Shown one piece after another: positions 1 to 5,304 of a DNA stretch of 5,304 bases. Under the pieces are notes generated by a model. It did no database searches. It had not been told where the DNA came from and worked only from the letters and a program-made list of their open reading frames with translations. The DNA is from Xanthobacteraceae bacterium. Lineage in GTDB: Bacteria; Pseudomonadota; Alphaproteobacteria; Rhizobiales; Xanthobacteraceae. A program made the position numbers and the translations under genes. Every line of letters begins with the position of its first letter. The first letter of the stretch is position 1. The DNA lies in contig JASHWN010000363.1 in assembly GCA_030044035.1 (NCBI GenBank), positions 1 to 5,304 of the forward strand, written 5' to 3'.

Positions 1-582
1 CTTTTTCTCCGCCAGCATGGCGCGCATGGCCGGGAACGGCGCCTCGATGATGGTGTAGTCCTTGTTGGGCTCGAGGCCGCTCCGCCGCAGCATGCCGCGC
101 ATCGCGATATCCACCGCGCTGCCCATGGCGTTGGTGGCAAGGACCTTGCCCTTCAGATCGGCGATGCTTTTGACCGGTCCGTCCTTGAGCACCATGAACT
201 CGTTGGTGCCGTGGCCCGGCACGCCGTCCTGGACCTCGTCGCAGACCACCCGCAGGTCGTCCAAGTGCGCGTTCTGGATGGCGAGCGCGAACGAGGAAAA
301 CGCCAGCGGGCCGATGTCGAGTTCGCCGGCCGCCATTGCGGTGATGACCGGCGGCGTACCCTCGAAATGGATCGCTTCGGCCACGTAGGACTGGCCGAAG
401 TGCTTGAGAATGTCCTTCTTCTCCAAGATGAGCGGCGCCGAGGAGGCCGGCACCACCACCCAGCCGATGCGGATTTTCACCGGCGCCGCGGCCGCCGGCA
501 GGGCGCGGCCGGCCGTCGCCAGGGCCGTGCTCGCGGCCAGCGCGCCGCGGCCAAATTGCCGACGGGTAATGCCGATCGTCAC
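1..582 (-). CDS. ABC transporter substrate-binding protein, NitT/TauT type, Tat-exported (3' end outside window)
   Basis: This is the N-terminal 194 residues of a periplasmic solute-binding protein that would deliver a small anion or organic ligand to an ABC importer. The start reads [18 protein letters not shown], a twin-arginine (Tat) signal (TRRQF) followed by an Ala-rich hydrophobic stretch and a likely cleavage site near Ala-Ala-Ala-Ala at residues 31-34. The mature part begins with [10 protein letters not shown], and continues with a [17 protein letters not shown] segment (about residues 75-91) and a [20 protein letters not shown] segment (about 135-154). These are hallmarks of the NMT1/SsuA-like family (COG0715 type). 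The GTG start at 582 is chosen because GGAGG lies 6 nt upstream. An ATG at 587 is out of frame and stops after two codons, and an in-frame ATG at 597 has no ribosome binding site. It is divergent from guaB. Permease and ATPase partners would lie left of the window, and the ligand cannot be told from the sequence. Confidence 0.87.
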   Translation of the reverse strand, partial: MTIGITRRQFGRGALAASTALATAGRALPAAAAPVKIRIGWVVVPASSAPLILEKKDILKHFGQSYVAEAIHFEGTPPVITAMAAGELDIGPLAFSSFALAIQNAHLDDLRVVCDEVQDGVPGHGTNEFMVLKDGPVKSIADLKGKVLATNAMGSAVDIAMRGMLRRSGLEPNKDYTIIEAPFPAMRAMLAEKK

Positions 583-587
583 GTCAT

Positions 588-593
588 TCCTCC
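588..593 (-). promoter_or_regulatory. Ribosome binding site fixing the GTG start of the substrate-binding protein
   Basis: Read on the minus strand this is GGAGGA, a near-perfect anti-16S match. The GGAGG core is separated by 6 nt from the GTG at 582. It favours that GTG over the in-frame ATG at 597, which would place this Shine-Dalgarno sequence inside the coding region. Confidence 0.7.
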
Positions 594-685
594 ACATTGG
601 CCCGATTAGGCCTATTCATCGCGGCCAAGGCATGCTATCGACCGCCGCCAACCCAAAAGCGGGCCACGAGTCGGCGAACAACGCA

Positions 686-704
686 AAGTTCGCCCGGGGA
701 ACTT
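686..704. promoter_or_regulatory. Imperfect 19-bp dyad, candidate operator upstream of guaB
   Basis: The perfect 6-bp arms AAGTTC (686-691) and GAACTT (699-704) flank a 7-bp GC core (GCCCGGG) whose inner bases 693-694 and 696-697 also pair. A further GAAC at 676-679 makes a series GAAC, GTTC, GAAC with centres 12 and 11 bp apart, roughly one helical turn. The right arm overlaps the candidate -35 element of guaB, a position suited to repression. No regulator can be named: the half-sites resemble those of alphaproteobacterial LexA, but the geometry (GTTC-N7-GAAC) is inverted rather than the usual direct repeat. Confidence 0.3.
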
Positions 705-731
705 CACCCCGATTCGCCGTCCCGCTATTTT
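703..731 (+). promoter_or_regulatory. guaB: Candidate sigma-70 type promoter for guaB
   Basis: A TTCACC hexamer (703-708; 4 of 6 matches to TTGACA) and a TATTTT hexamer (726-731; 4 of 6 matches to TATAAT) are separated by 17 bp. Transcription would begin near 738, leaving a leader of about 15 nt before the guaB ATG. TATTTT is the only AT-rich patch close to the gene. The matches are modest, so this is a plausible site only. Confidence 0.3.
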
Positions 732-752
732 CCGGGCCATGCGGAGTTGGCA

Positions 753-2246
753 ATGGCAGTAAGTTCGAAAGACATAGCAGCTGAAGCATACACCTTCGAT
801 GATGTGCTGTTGAAGCCCGGCCTGTCCGAGATCATGCCCTCGGACGTCGATATCCGCTCGCGCATCACCCGCACTATCCCGCTCAACATCCCGATCGTCG
901 CTTCCGCCATGGACACCGTGACGGAGGCGCATATGGCGATCGCCATGGCGCAGGCCGGCGGCATCGGCGTCATTCATCGCAATCTCGATCCCGCCGTGCA
1001 GGCCGCTCAGGTCCGCCAGGTCAAAAAGTACGAATCCGGCATGGTGGTGAACCCGGTGACGATCGGGCCGAACGCGACCTTGGCGGACGCGCTGGCGCTG
1101 ATGCAGGAGCACCGCATTTCCGGCATTCCGGTGGTCGAAGGCGGCGGCGGCGGCCGCGCCGGCAAGCTGGTCGGCATTTTGACCAATCGCGACGTGCGCT
1201 TCGCCACCGACAAGCGGCAAAAAGTCTCGGAGCTGATGACGAAGCAGCACTTGGTCACGGTGCGCGAGGGCGTCGGCCAGGACGAGGCCAAGCGGCTCCT
1301 GCACCAGTATCGCATCGAGAAGCTTCTGGTCGTCGACGCCGATTACCGCTGCGTCGGGCTGATCACGGTGAAGGACATCGAGAAGGCGGTGGCGCATCCG
1401 AACGCCTGCAAGGACGAGCAGGGCCGGCTGCGCGTTGCCGCGGCCACCAGCGTCGGCGATGCCGGCTATGCGCGCAGCGAAGCACTGATCGACGCCGGCG
1501 TCGATGTCGTGGTGGTCGATACCGCGCACGGCCATTCCAGCCGCGTGCTCGAGGCTGTGTCCCGCATCAAGCGGCAATCCAACGCCGTTCAGGTCGTGGC
1601 CGGCAACATCGCCACCGCCGACGGCGCCAAGGCGCTGATCGACGCCGGCGCCGACGCCATCAAGGTCGGCATCGGTCCGGGCTCGATCTGCACCACGCGC
1701 ATCGTCGCCGGCGTCGGCGTACCGCAGCTCACCGCGATCATGGACTCGGTCGAAGTGGCGCGGAAAACCGACACGCCGGTGATCGCCGACGGCGGCATCA
1801 AATATTCCGGCGACCTCGCCAAGGCGATCGCCGCCGGCGCCGACTGCGTGATGATCGGCTCGCTGCTCGCCGGCACCGATGAAACGCCCGGCGAAGTGTT
1901 TCTCTATCAGGGCCGCTCCTACAAGAGCTACCGCGGCATGGGCTCGGTCGGCGCCATGGCGCGCGGCTCGGCCGACCGTTACTTCCAGCAGGAGATCAAG
2001 GACACGTTGAAGCTCGTGCCCGAAGGCATCGAAGGCCAGGTGGCCTACAAGGGCCCGGTGGCCAACGTGCTGCACCAACTGACCGGCGGACTGCGCGCCG
2101 CCATGGGCTATGTCGGCGGCAAGAACCTCGCCGACTTCCACGCCAAGGCGGAGTTTGTTCGCATTTCCGGCGCGGCCTTGCGCGAGAGTCACGTGCACGA
2201 CGTGAGTATTACGCGCGAAAGTCCGAACTACCCAAGCCGAAGCTGA
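753..2246 (+). CDS. guaB: Inosine-5'-monophosphate dehydrogenase
   Basis: This cytosolic enzyme oxidises IMP to XMP with NAD+, the rate-limiting step of guanine nucleotide synthesis. The protein is 497 aa, close to the usual bacterial length of about 490-500. It starts [20 protein letters not shown], with the typical TFDDVLL element. The barrel is interrupted by two CBS domains (about residues 97-155 and 160-213), which in this family bind adenine/guanine nucleotides for allosteric control. Visible functional elements are the NAD-site segment DTAHGHS (256-262), the catalytic loop [11 protein letters not shown] with nucleophile Cys313, the IMP-phosphate segment IADGGI with Asp346, [10 protein letters not shown] (393-402), and the mobile-flap Arg409-Tyr410 dyad. 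The ATG at 753 is preferred over upstream in-frame non-ATG starts because GGAG lies 6 nt upstream and the family N-terminus begins here. A short glycine run (130-134) sits in CBS1. It is the first gene of the plus-strand cluster. Confidence 0.98.
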   Translation: MAVSSKDIAAEAYTFDDVLLKPGLSEIMPSDVDIRSRITRTIPLNIPIVASAMDTVTEAHMAIAMAQAGGIGVIHRNLDPAVQAAQVRQVKKYESGMVVNPVTIGPNATLADALALMQEHRISGIPVVEGGGGGRAGKLVGILTNRDVRFATDKRQKVSELMTKQHLVTVREGVGQDEAKRLLHQYRIEKLLVVDADYRCVGLITVKDIEKAVAHPNACKDEQGRLRVAAATSVGDAGYARSEALIDAGVDVVVVDTAHGHSSRVLEAVSRIKRQSNAVQVVAGNIATADGAKALIDAGADAIKVGIGPGSICTTRIVAGVGVPQLTAIMDSVEVARKTDTPVIADGGIKYSGDLAKAIAAGADCVMIGSLLAGTDETPGEVFLYQGRSYKSYRGMGSVGAMARGSADRYFQQEIKDTLKLVPEGIEGQVAYKGPVANVLHQLTGGLRAAMGYVGGKNLADFHAKAEFVRISGAALRESHVHDVSITRESPNYPSRS

Positions 2247-2249
2247 GGA
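2245..2249 (+). promoter_or_regulatory. Ribosome binding site overlapping the guaB stop codon
   Basis: GAGGA begins inside the guaB TGA (2244-2246) and lies 5 nt before the ATG of the methyltransferase gene. The arrangement suggests translational coupling, with ribosomes finishing guaB feeding the next gene. Confidence 0.6.
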
Positions 2250-2254
2250 CGGCG

Positions 2255-2809
2255 ATGGCTGGCGCGGCACCCGATCCCTTCGCCAAAATCCGCGCCGCGA
2301 CCGACGCGCACCGGGCGCAGCACCGCTGCGGCGCCCATCCGTACGACAACGGGCCGCTGCTCGCGGCCTTGGCGGCGGCTGCCGACGCGCGCCGTATCCT
2401 CGAGCTCGGCACTGCGCTCGGCTACACCGCGCTGTCGTTCGCATCCGGCGCGCGCGACGCGACGGTGGACACGATCGAGCGCGATCCGGAGCATGTGCAG
2501 TTGGCGCGCGACAACATCGCGGCTGCCGCGCTCGATCATCGCATTACCGTGCATGAGGGCGACTTCGCCGCGATTCTCCCGACCCTCGATCCCGGCTATG
2601 ACGTGGCGTTTTTCGACGGCCAGACCCCGACGCCGGCGCTGCACAAGACGCTGCGCGGGCTCCTCCGCACCGGCGGCACGCTCATCACCGCGAATCTCAA
2701 CCACGGCGGCACCGCCGATGCCGTGCGAAAGGCGCTGTTCGACGGCAAATCGTGGCGCAGCGCGCTGGTCGACGAAGAGGGCGAAACCGCGATCAGCGTC
2801 AAGTTGTGA
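2255..2809 (+). CDS. Class I SAM-dependent methyltransferase, O-methyltransferase-like
   Basis: The protein is 184 aa with a Rossmann-type methyltransferase core and little else. SAM-binding motif I is ILELGTALGYTAL (48-60), close to the ELGTxxGYSAL pattern of O-methyltransferase family 3 / Methyltransf_24. The ribose-binding acid is Glu75 in DTIERDPEHV (72-81), EGDF follows at 101-104, and the post-beta-4 motif is FFDG (119-122). In catechol/caffeoyl-CoA type enzymes a later Asp-Asn pair helps bind the divalent metal; the corresponding strand here reads LITANLNHGG (143-152), with Ala146-Asn147 where Asp-Asn would be expected. The enzyme may therefore be metal-independent or have a different substrate. 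It is shorter than the usual 210-220 aa. It starts 8 nt after guaB with its own GAGGA site, so it is probably co-transcribed. The substrate is unknown, and a link to guanine nucleotide metabolism is not shown by the sequence. Confidence 0.85.
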   Translation: MAGAAPDPFAKIRAATDAHRAQHRCGAHPYDNGPLLAALAAAADARRILELGTALGYTALSFASGARDATVDTIERDPEHVQLARDNIAAAALDHRITVHEGDFAAILPTLDPGYDVAFFDGQTPTPALHKTLRGLLRTGGTLITANLNHGGTADAVRKALFDGKSWRSALVDEEGETAISVKL

Positions 2810-2882
2810 GTTGCGGCCGGCGCCGTTGGCCGGGCGTGCTGCGTCATGCTAGGAGCCAAGGGTCGCAAAGGACGCAACGCGC

Positions 2883-3305
2883 ATGTCTCTGCAAGCCATT
2901 CTGCTGCCGCTGTTCGTCGAGGTCGTCCTCACCTTCGTGCTGTTGTTCTGCGCGGCGCCGTTGCGCACCCACGCGCTTCGCTCCGGAGCGGTGCGGCCCG
3001 AAGATATCGCGCTACGCGAGCCGAACTGGCCGAAGCGCGCCACCCAGTTCGCGAATGCTTATGCCAATCAGCTCGAACTGCCGGTTCTGTTCTATGTGCT
3101 CACCATCCTGGCCCTGGTGACGCGCAAGGCCGGCATACTCTTTGTGGTGCTGGCGTGGATTTTCGTCGTGTTCCGCCTGCTGCACGCATACGTCCACGTA
3201 ACCAATAACAAAGTAAGCATTCGCGGGCCGCTGTTCGGCATGTCTGCCGTGGTGCTGGCCATCATGTGGCTCATTTACATCATCCAGGTGTTCACCGGCA
3301 CGTGA
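2883..3305 (+). CDS. MAPEG-family integral membrane protein
   Basis: This 140-aa inner-membrane protein has four predicted transmembrane helices (about residues 6-24, 65-80, 83-103 and 118-137), the usual size and topology of bacterial MAPEG proteins (membrane-associated proteins in eicosanoid and glutathione metabolism, PF01124). The family signature is visible as FANAYANQLELPVLF (56-70), with Asn62, Glu65 and Pro67, and as VFRLLHAYVH (96-105) in helix 3. Eukaryotic members conjugate or isomerise with glutathione; small bacterial members like this are mostly of unknown function, and a glutathione-binding role is only inferred. AAGGA at 2868-2872 lies 10 nt before the ATG. The 73-nt gap to the methyltransferase is the largest inside the cluster. 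The next gene begins 11 nt downstream with its Shine-Dalgarno overlapping this stop codon. Confidence 0.88.
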   Translation: MSLQAILLPLFVEVVLTFVLLFCAAPLRTHALRSGAVRPEDIALREPNWPKRATQFANAYANQLELPVLFYVLTILALVTRKAGILFVVLAWIFVVFRLLHAYVHVTNNKVSIRGPLFGMSAVVLAIMWLIYIIQVFTGT

Positions 3306-3316
3306 GGATCGCCGCC

Positions 3317-3961
3317 ATGCCGCTCGACATTTGTCATCCGACCGCGCCGCACGAGAAGCTGCACTTGCCGGAATGGTACGTCTCCAGCCTGATGATGGAC
3401 CGCGCGCTCGATGCCGTGGTGCGGCGCGTCAGGAAGCTCGATCGCATGCACGACATTCCCTACCTCGCCGGCTACAGCCTTGACGGCAAAACGATCTATA
3501 TCGACCGCCACATGCCGAAATCGTTCACGTTCCGCGGCCGCACGATCGAGACCGACCGCTTCCTGATCCTGCACGAGGAGGTCGAGAAGACGCTGATCGA
3601 TCAGCTCGGCCTGCATTATCTGCACGCCCATCAGATCGCGACGCGGGCCGAGGAGGCCGCGGTGCGCGCGGCCGACGTCGAGTGGCACGCCTACGACCGC
3701 TTCATGCAGAAATACGTCAAGCGCATCGGCGACGAACGGCTCAAAAAGGTGCCGAAGGACCTCGATCTCAAACCGTATCGCGACGAGCACGACGCCGATC
3801 TGCTGCAGCGGATGCTCAAGAGCGTCCGCGCCGGCAAATGCCCCAAAGGCATTCACGTGCAAGATCTCGCTGAAGCGATCAAGAGTCTGCGCAAAGCGGT
3901 GCGGCGTCACGATACGGCGGCGCATGAGCTGGCCGCCGCGATCAGCCGCGCGGCAGAATAA
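3317..3961 (+). CDS. Uncharacterised conserved-looking protein with an HEEVE motif
   Basis: I do not recognise a named family. The protein is 214 aa, soluble, strongly charged, and has no signal peptide or membrane helix. The ATG at 3317 is chosen over an upstream in-frame ATG at 3266, which lies within the MAPEG gene, because GAGGA (3304-3308) is 8 nt upstream and overlaps the MAPEG stop. The N-terminal half has a beta-like stretch AGYSLDGKTIYIDRHMPKSF (51-70), followed by ILHEEVEKTLID (84-95) and HYLHAHQIATRAEEAAV (100-116). The order of strand, His-Glu helix and then a His/Glu-rich helix recalls zinc peptidases, but the canonical HExxH is absent (His86-Glu87-Glu88-Val89-Glu90). Metal binding is therefore only a guess. 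The C-terminal part is basic and helical: CPKGIHVQDLAEAIKSLRKAV lies at 175-195. Codon use matches its neighbours, so it looks like a resident gene and not a recent arrival. It is probably co-transcribed with the MAPEG gene. Confidence 0.8.
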   Translation: MPLDICHPTAPHEKLHLPEWYVSSLMMDRALDAVVRRVRKLDRMHDIPYLAGYSLDGKTIYIDRHMPKSFTFRGRTIETDRFLILHEEVEKTLIDQLGLHYLHAHQIATRAEEAAVRAADVEWHAYDRFMQKYVKRIGDERLKKVPKDLDLKPYRDEHDADLLQRMLKSVRAGKCPKGIHVQDLAEAIKSLRKAVRRHDTAAHELAAAISRAAE

Positions 3962-3992
3962 TCGCGCCTTTTAGTATTCTGCGTTTGTTGCC

Positions 3993-5304
3993 ATGATACC
4001 TGCCGCCCGGCTTGCCGCCGCCATCGAAGTCTTTGCCGACATCGACGCGCGGCGCCGGCCGGCCGCCGACGCGCTCAAGGATTGGGGCCTGTCGCATCGC
4101 TTCGCCGGCTCCGCTGATCGCGCCGCGATTGCCGGCCTCGTTTACGACGCGCTGCGGAGGAAAGCGTCTTCGGCCTGGCTGATGGGCGCGCAGACGCCGC
4201 GCGCGGCGCTCATCGGCATGCTGGCGCGCGAGCGGGGTCTCGATGCCGCGGCGATCGCGGCTTTGTGCAGCGGCGCGCGTTTTGCGCCGGCGCCGCTGAC
4301 CGAGGCCGAGCGCGCCGCGCTGTCCTCCGATGCGCTGACCAATGCGCCGCCATGGGTCGCCGGCGACTATCCGGAATGGCTCGATCCGCATTTGGCCCGC
4401 GTATTCGGCGAGGAACGCGCCGCGGAGGGTGCCGCCCTCGCCACCCGGGCGCCGCTCGACCTGCGCGTCAACACGCTCAAGGCCGAGCGTCACGACGTGG
4501 CGCCGAAGCTCGCGCATCTCGGCGCCGAGCCGACGCGCTGGTCGCCGATCGGCTTGCGCATCCGGCTCGGCGCCGATGCCAGGAACCCGGCGGTCCATGC
4601 CGAGCCGCCGTTCCGCAAGGGCGAAATCGAAGTCCAGGACGAAGGCTCGCAGCTCGCCGCGCTGTTGACGCGCGCCAAGCCGGGCGAGCAGGTCGTCGAT
4701 CTCGCCGCCGGCGCCGGCGGCAAGACGTTGGCGCTGGCAGCCATGATGGACAACCGCGGCCAGATTTACGCGACCGACGTCGACAAGCGCCAGCTGGCGC
4801 CGATTCACGAACGGCTGCTCCGCGCCGACGTGCGTAACGTTCAGGTCCGTACTCCCCGGGGGGAGGCCGACGCCGTGGCCGACCTGGCAGGCAAAGCCGA
4901 TCTCGTCGTCATCGACGCACCCTGCACCGGCACCGGCACCTGGCGGCGCAATCCCGACGCCAAATGGCGCGTCCGCCACGGAGCGCTGGCCGAGCGCGTC
5001 AAGGAGCAGGCGGCGCTGCTCGACCGCGCCGCGGCGCTGGTCAAGCCGGCGGGCCGCATCGCCTATATCACCTGCTCGGTGCTGGCCGACGAGAACGGCG
5101 ACCAGGTGCGCGCTTTCATCGACCGCGCTGCATCGCGCGGGGATGAGTGTCTATACGTCCAGCGCGTCCTCGTCGGCGAATTCGGCGCGTTCCTGGATGA
5201 AGGCGAAGCGCGCCTCGGGCTTGGTGCCCATGAGCCGCTCGACCGATTTGTCCGTGGCCTTGTGGTCGTCGGCGAGCAGCACGACCCGGAGCAGCGTGCG
5301 CTTC
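3993..5304 (+). CDS. rsmB: 16S rRNA (cytosine-C5)-methyltransferase, RsmB family, with abnormal C-terminus
   Basis: RsmB-type enzymes methylate C967 of 16S rRNA with SAM. Residues 1 to about 145 form the NusB-like RNA-binding region typical of alphaproteobacterial versions. The Rossmann catalytic domain follows: DLAAGAGGKT (236-245) as motif I, TDVDKRQ (261-267), DAPCTGTGTWRRNPDAKWR (308-326) with the motif IV Cys311 that aids product release, and ITCSVL (359-364) with the nucleophile Cys361. All catalytic parts are present. RsmB homology ends around residue 378 (near 5130): the last strands, usually closing with an Asp-Gly-Phe-Phe-like motif some 50 residues later, are missing. The frame instead runs without a stop through the antisense of the parE end to the window edge, giving at least 437 codons. 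No Shine-Dalgarno precedes the ATG; the frame is closed by TAG at 3972 and holds no other upstream start, and the N-terminus matches the family from here. The catalytic part is clear, but whether the protein folds is doubtful. Confidence 0.85.
   Translation, partial: MIPAARLAAAIEVFADIDARRRPAADALKDWGLSHRFAGSADRAAIAGLVYDALRRKASSAWLMGAQTPRAALIGMLARERGLDAAAIAALCSGARFAPAPLTEAERAALSSDALTNAPPWVAGDYPEWLDPHLARVFGEERAAEGAALATRAPLDLRVNTLKAERHDVAPKLAHLGAEPTRWSPIGLRIRLGADARNPAVHAEPPFRKGEIEVQDEGSQLAALLTRAKPGEQVVDLAAGAGGKTLALAAMMDNRGQIYATDVDKRQLAPIHERLLRADVRNVQVRTPRGEADAVADLAGKADLVVIDAPCTGTGTWRRNPDAKWRVRHGALAERVKEQAALLDRAAALVKPAGRIAYITCSVLADENGDQVRAFIDRAASRGDECLYVQRVLVGEFGAFLDEGEARLGLGAHEPLDRFVRGLVVVGEQHDPEQRAL
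5123..5140. repeat. Short GC hairpin at the rsmB/parE junction
   Basis: CCGCGC (5123-5128) and GCGCGG (5135-5140) form a perfect 6-bp stem around the 6-nt loop TGCATC. It lies 10 nt beyond the stop codon of the minus-strand parE end, where a terminator might sit, but no T-tract follows on either strand. It spans the point where RsmB homology fades, so it may mark the join between two formerly separate sequences. Confidence 0.4.
5151..5304 (-). CDS. parE: DNA topoisomerase IV subunit B, C-terminal end (5' part outside window)
   Basis: The last 50 codons and a TAG stop (5153-5151) are present; one leftover base belongs to the preceding codon. The sequence runs from KRTLLRVVLLADDHKATDKS to VERLMGTKPEARFAFIQERA and ends in EFADEDALDV. 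This is the C-terminal Toprim-tail pattern of type IIA topoisomerase B subunits: an RTLLRV strand, then LMG, then PEARFAFI, and an acidic Leu-Asp-Val end. The absence of the GyrB-type acidic linker ahead of the LMG helix favours ParE over GyrB. ParE with ParC forms the cytosolic ATP-dependent enzyme that unlinks replicated chromosomes. Almost every third codon position is G or C in this frame, supporting the minus strand as the real coding strand. It converges on rsmB and overlaps its runaway frame. Confidence 0.8.
   Translation of the reverse strand, partial: KRTLLRVVLLADDHKATDKSVERLMGTKPEARFAFIQERAEFADEDALDV

Noticed and set aside
86..98. CRISPR repeats, insertion-sequence ends or tRNA genes anywhere in the window (no site found; coordinates are nominal)
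   Set aside because: Reading both strands showed no regularly spaced repeats, terminal inverted repeats with a transposase, or cloverleaf-like sequences.
688..702. A LexA (SOS) box upstream of guaB
   Set aside because: The alphaproteobacterial box is a direct repeat GTTC-N7-GTTC. Here the second half is GAAC, so the geometry is wrong, and guaB is not a usual SOS gene.
597..752. An N-terminal extension of guaB starting at TTG 597
   Set aside because: The extra 52 residues have no family match, and the ATG at 753 has GGAG at the right distance and matches the known IMP dehydrogenase N-terminus.
612..2444. A 610-codon open frame on the minus strand, antisense to guaB
   Set aside because: It is a by-product of very high third-position GC in guaB. 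Its translation is rich in His, Arg, Ala and Asp with no recognisable domain, it has no ribosome binding site, and guaB is certain.
2810..2882. Terminator or structured leader between the methyltransferase and MAPEG genes
   Set aside because: A 5-bp CGGCC/GGCCG stem and a distant GTTGCG (2810-2815) / CGCAAC (2873-2878) pairing exist, but there is no T-tract and such short GC matches are expected by chance here.
4852..4862. A CCCC-GGGGGG run inside rsmB as a frameshift or slippage site
   Set aside because: The reading frame stays consistent with the RsmB family on both sides, so no frameshift has occurred.
3942..4979. A 345-codon minus-strand frame opposite rsmB
   Set aside because: It is a low-complexity Arg/Gly/Ala-rich shadow of the rsmB frame, which shows clear RNA methyltransferase motifs.

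Overview
The window is GC-rich, bacterial and almost entirely coding. Codon third positions are dominated by G/C, and the protein sequences look alphaproteobacterial. Together with the gene order guaB - methyltransferase - MAPEG - rsmB, they suggest the order Rhizobiales/Hyphomicrobiales (Bradyrhizobium/Rhodopseudomonas-like or a relative). That assignment is an inference from recall, because no search was run.

Layout. Positions 1-582 (minus strand) hold the first 194 codons of a Tat-exported ABC-transporter substrate-binding protein of the NitT/TauT type. A 170-bp divergent intergenic region (583-752) carries a candidate guaB promoter and an unusual set of alternating GAAC/GTTC half-sites. 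From 753 onward five genes run on the plus strand with short gaps (8, 73, 11 and 31 nt), which looks like one transcription unit: guaB (IMP dehydrogenase, complete), a small class I SAM-dependent O-methyltransferase-like protein, a four-helix MAPEG-family membrane protein, an uncharacterised 214-aa protein, and an RsmB-type 16S rRNA cytosine-C5 methyltransferase. At the right edge (5151-5304, minus strand) lie the last 50 codons and stop of what looks like parE (topoisomerase IV subunit B).

How the genes relate. GuaB makes XMP, the committed step to GMP. RsmB modifies 16S rRNA and is housekeeping. The genes between them are not obviously part of purine metabolism. I recall guaA lying downstream of rsmB in related genomes, but here that position is occupied by the parE end.

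The most notable observation is the rsmB/parE junction. RsmB is intact through both catalytic cysteines, but its homology stops near 5130, before the usual C-terminal Asp-Gly-Phe-Phe-type segment. The frame then runs open, without a stop, through the antisense of parE to the window end. This is either a real rearrangement that truncated an important rRNA methyltransferase or a chimeric assembly join. I see no mobile element, CRISPR array, tRNA or rRNA gene. I found no convincing new multi-gene system; the least explained protein is the 214-aa one at 3317-3961.
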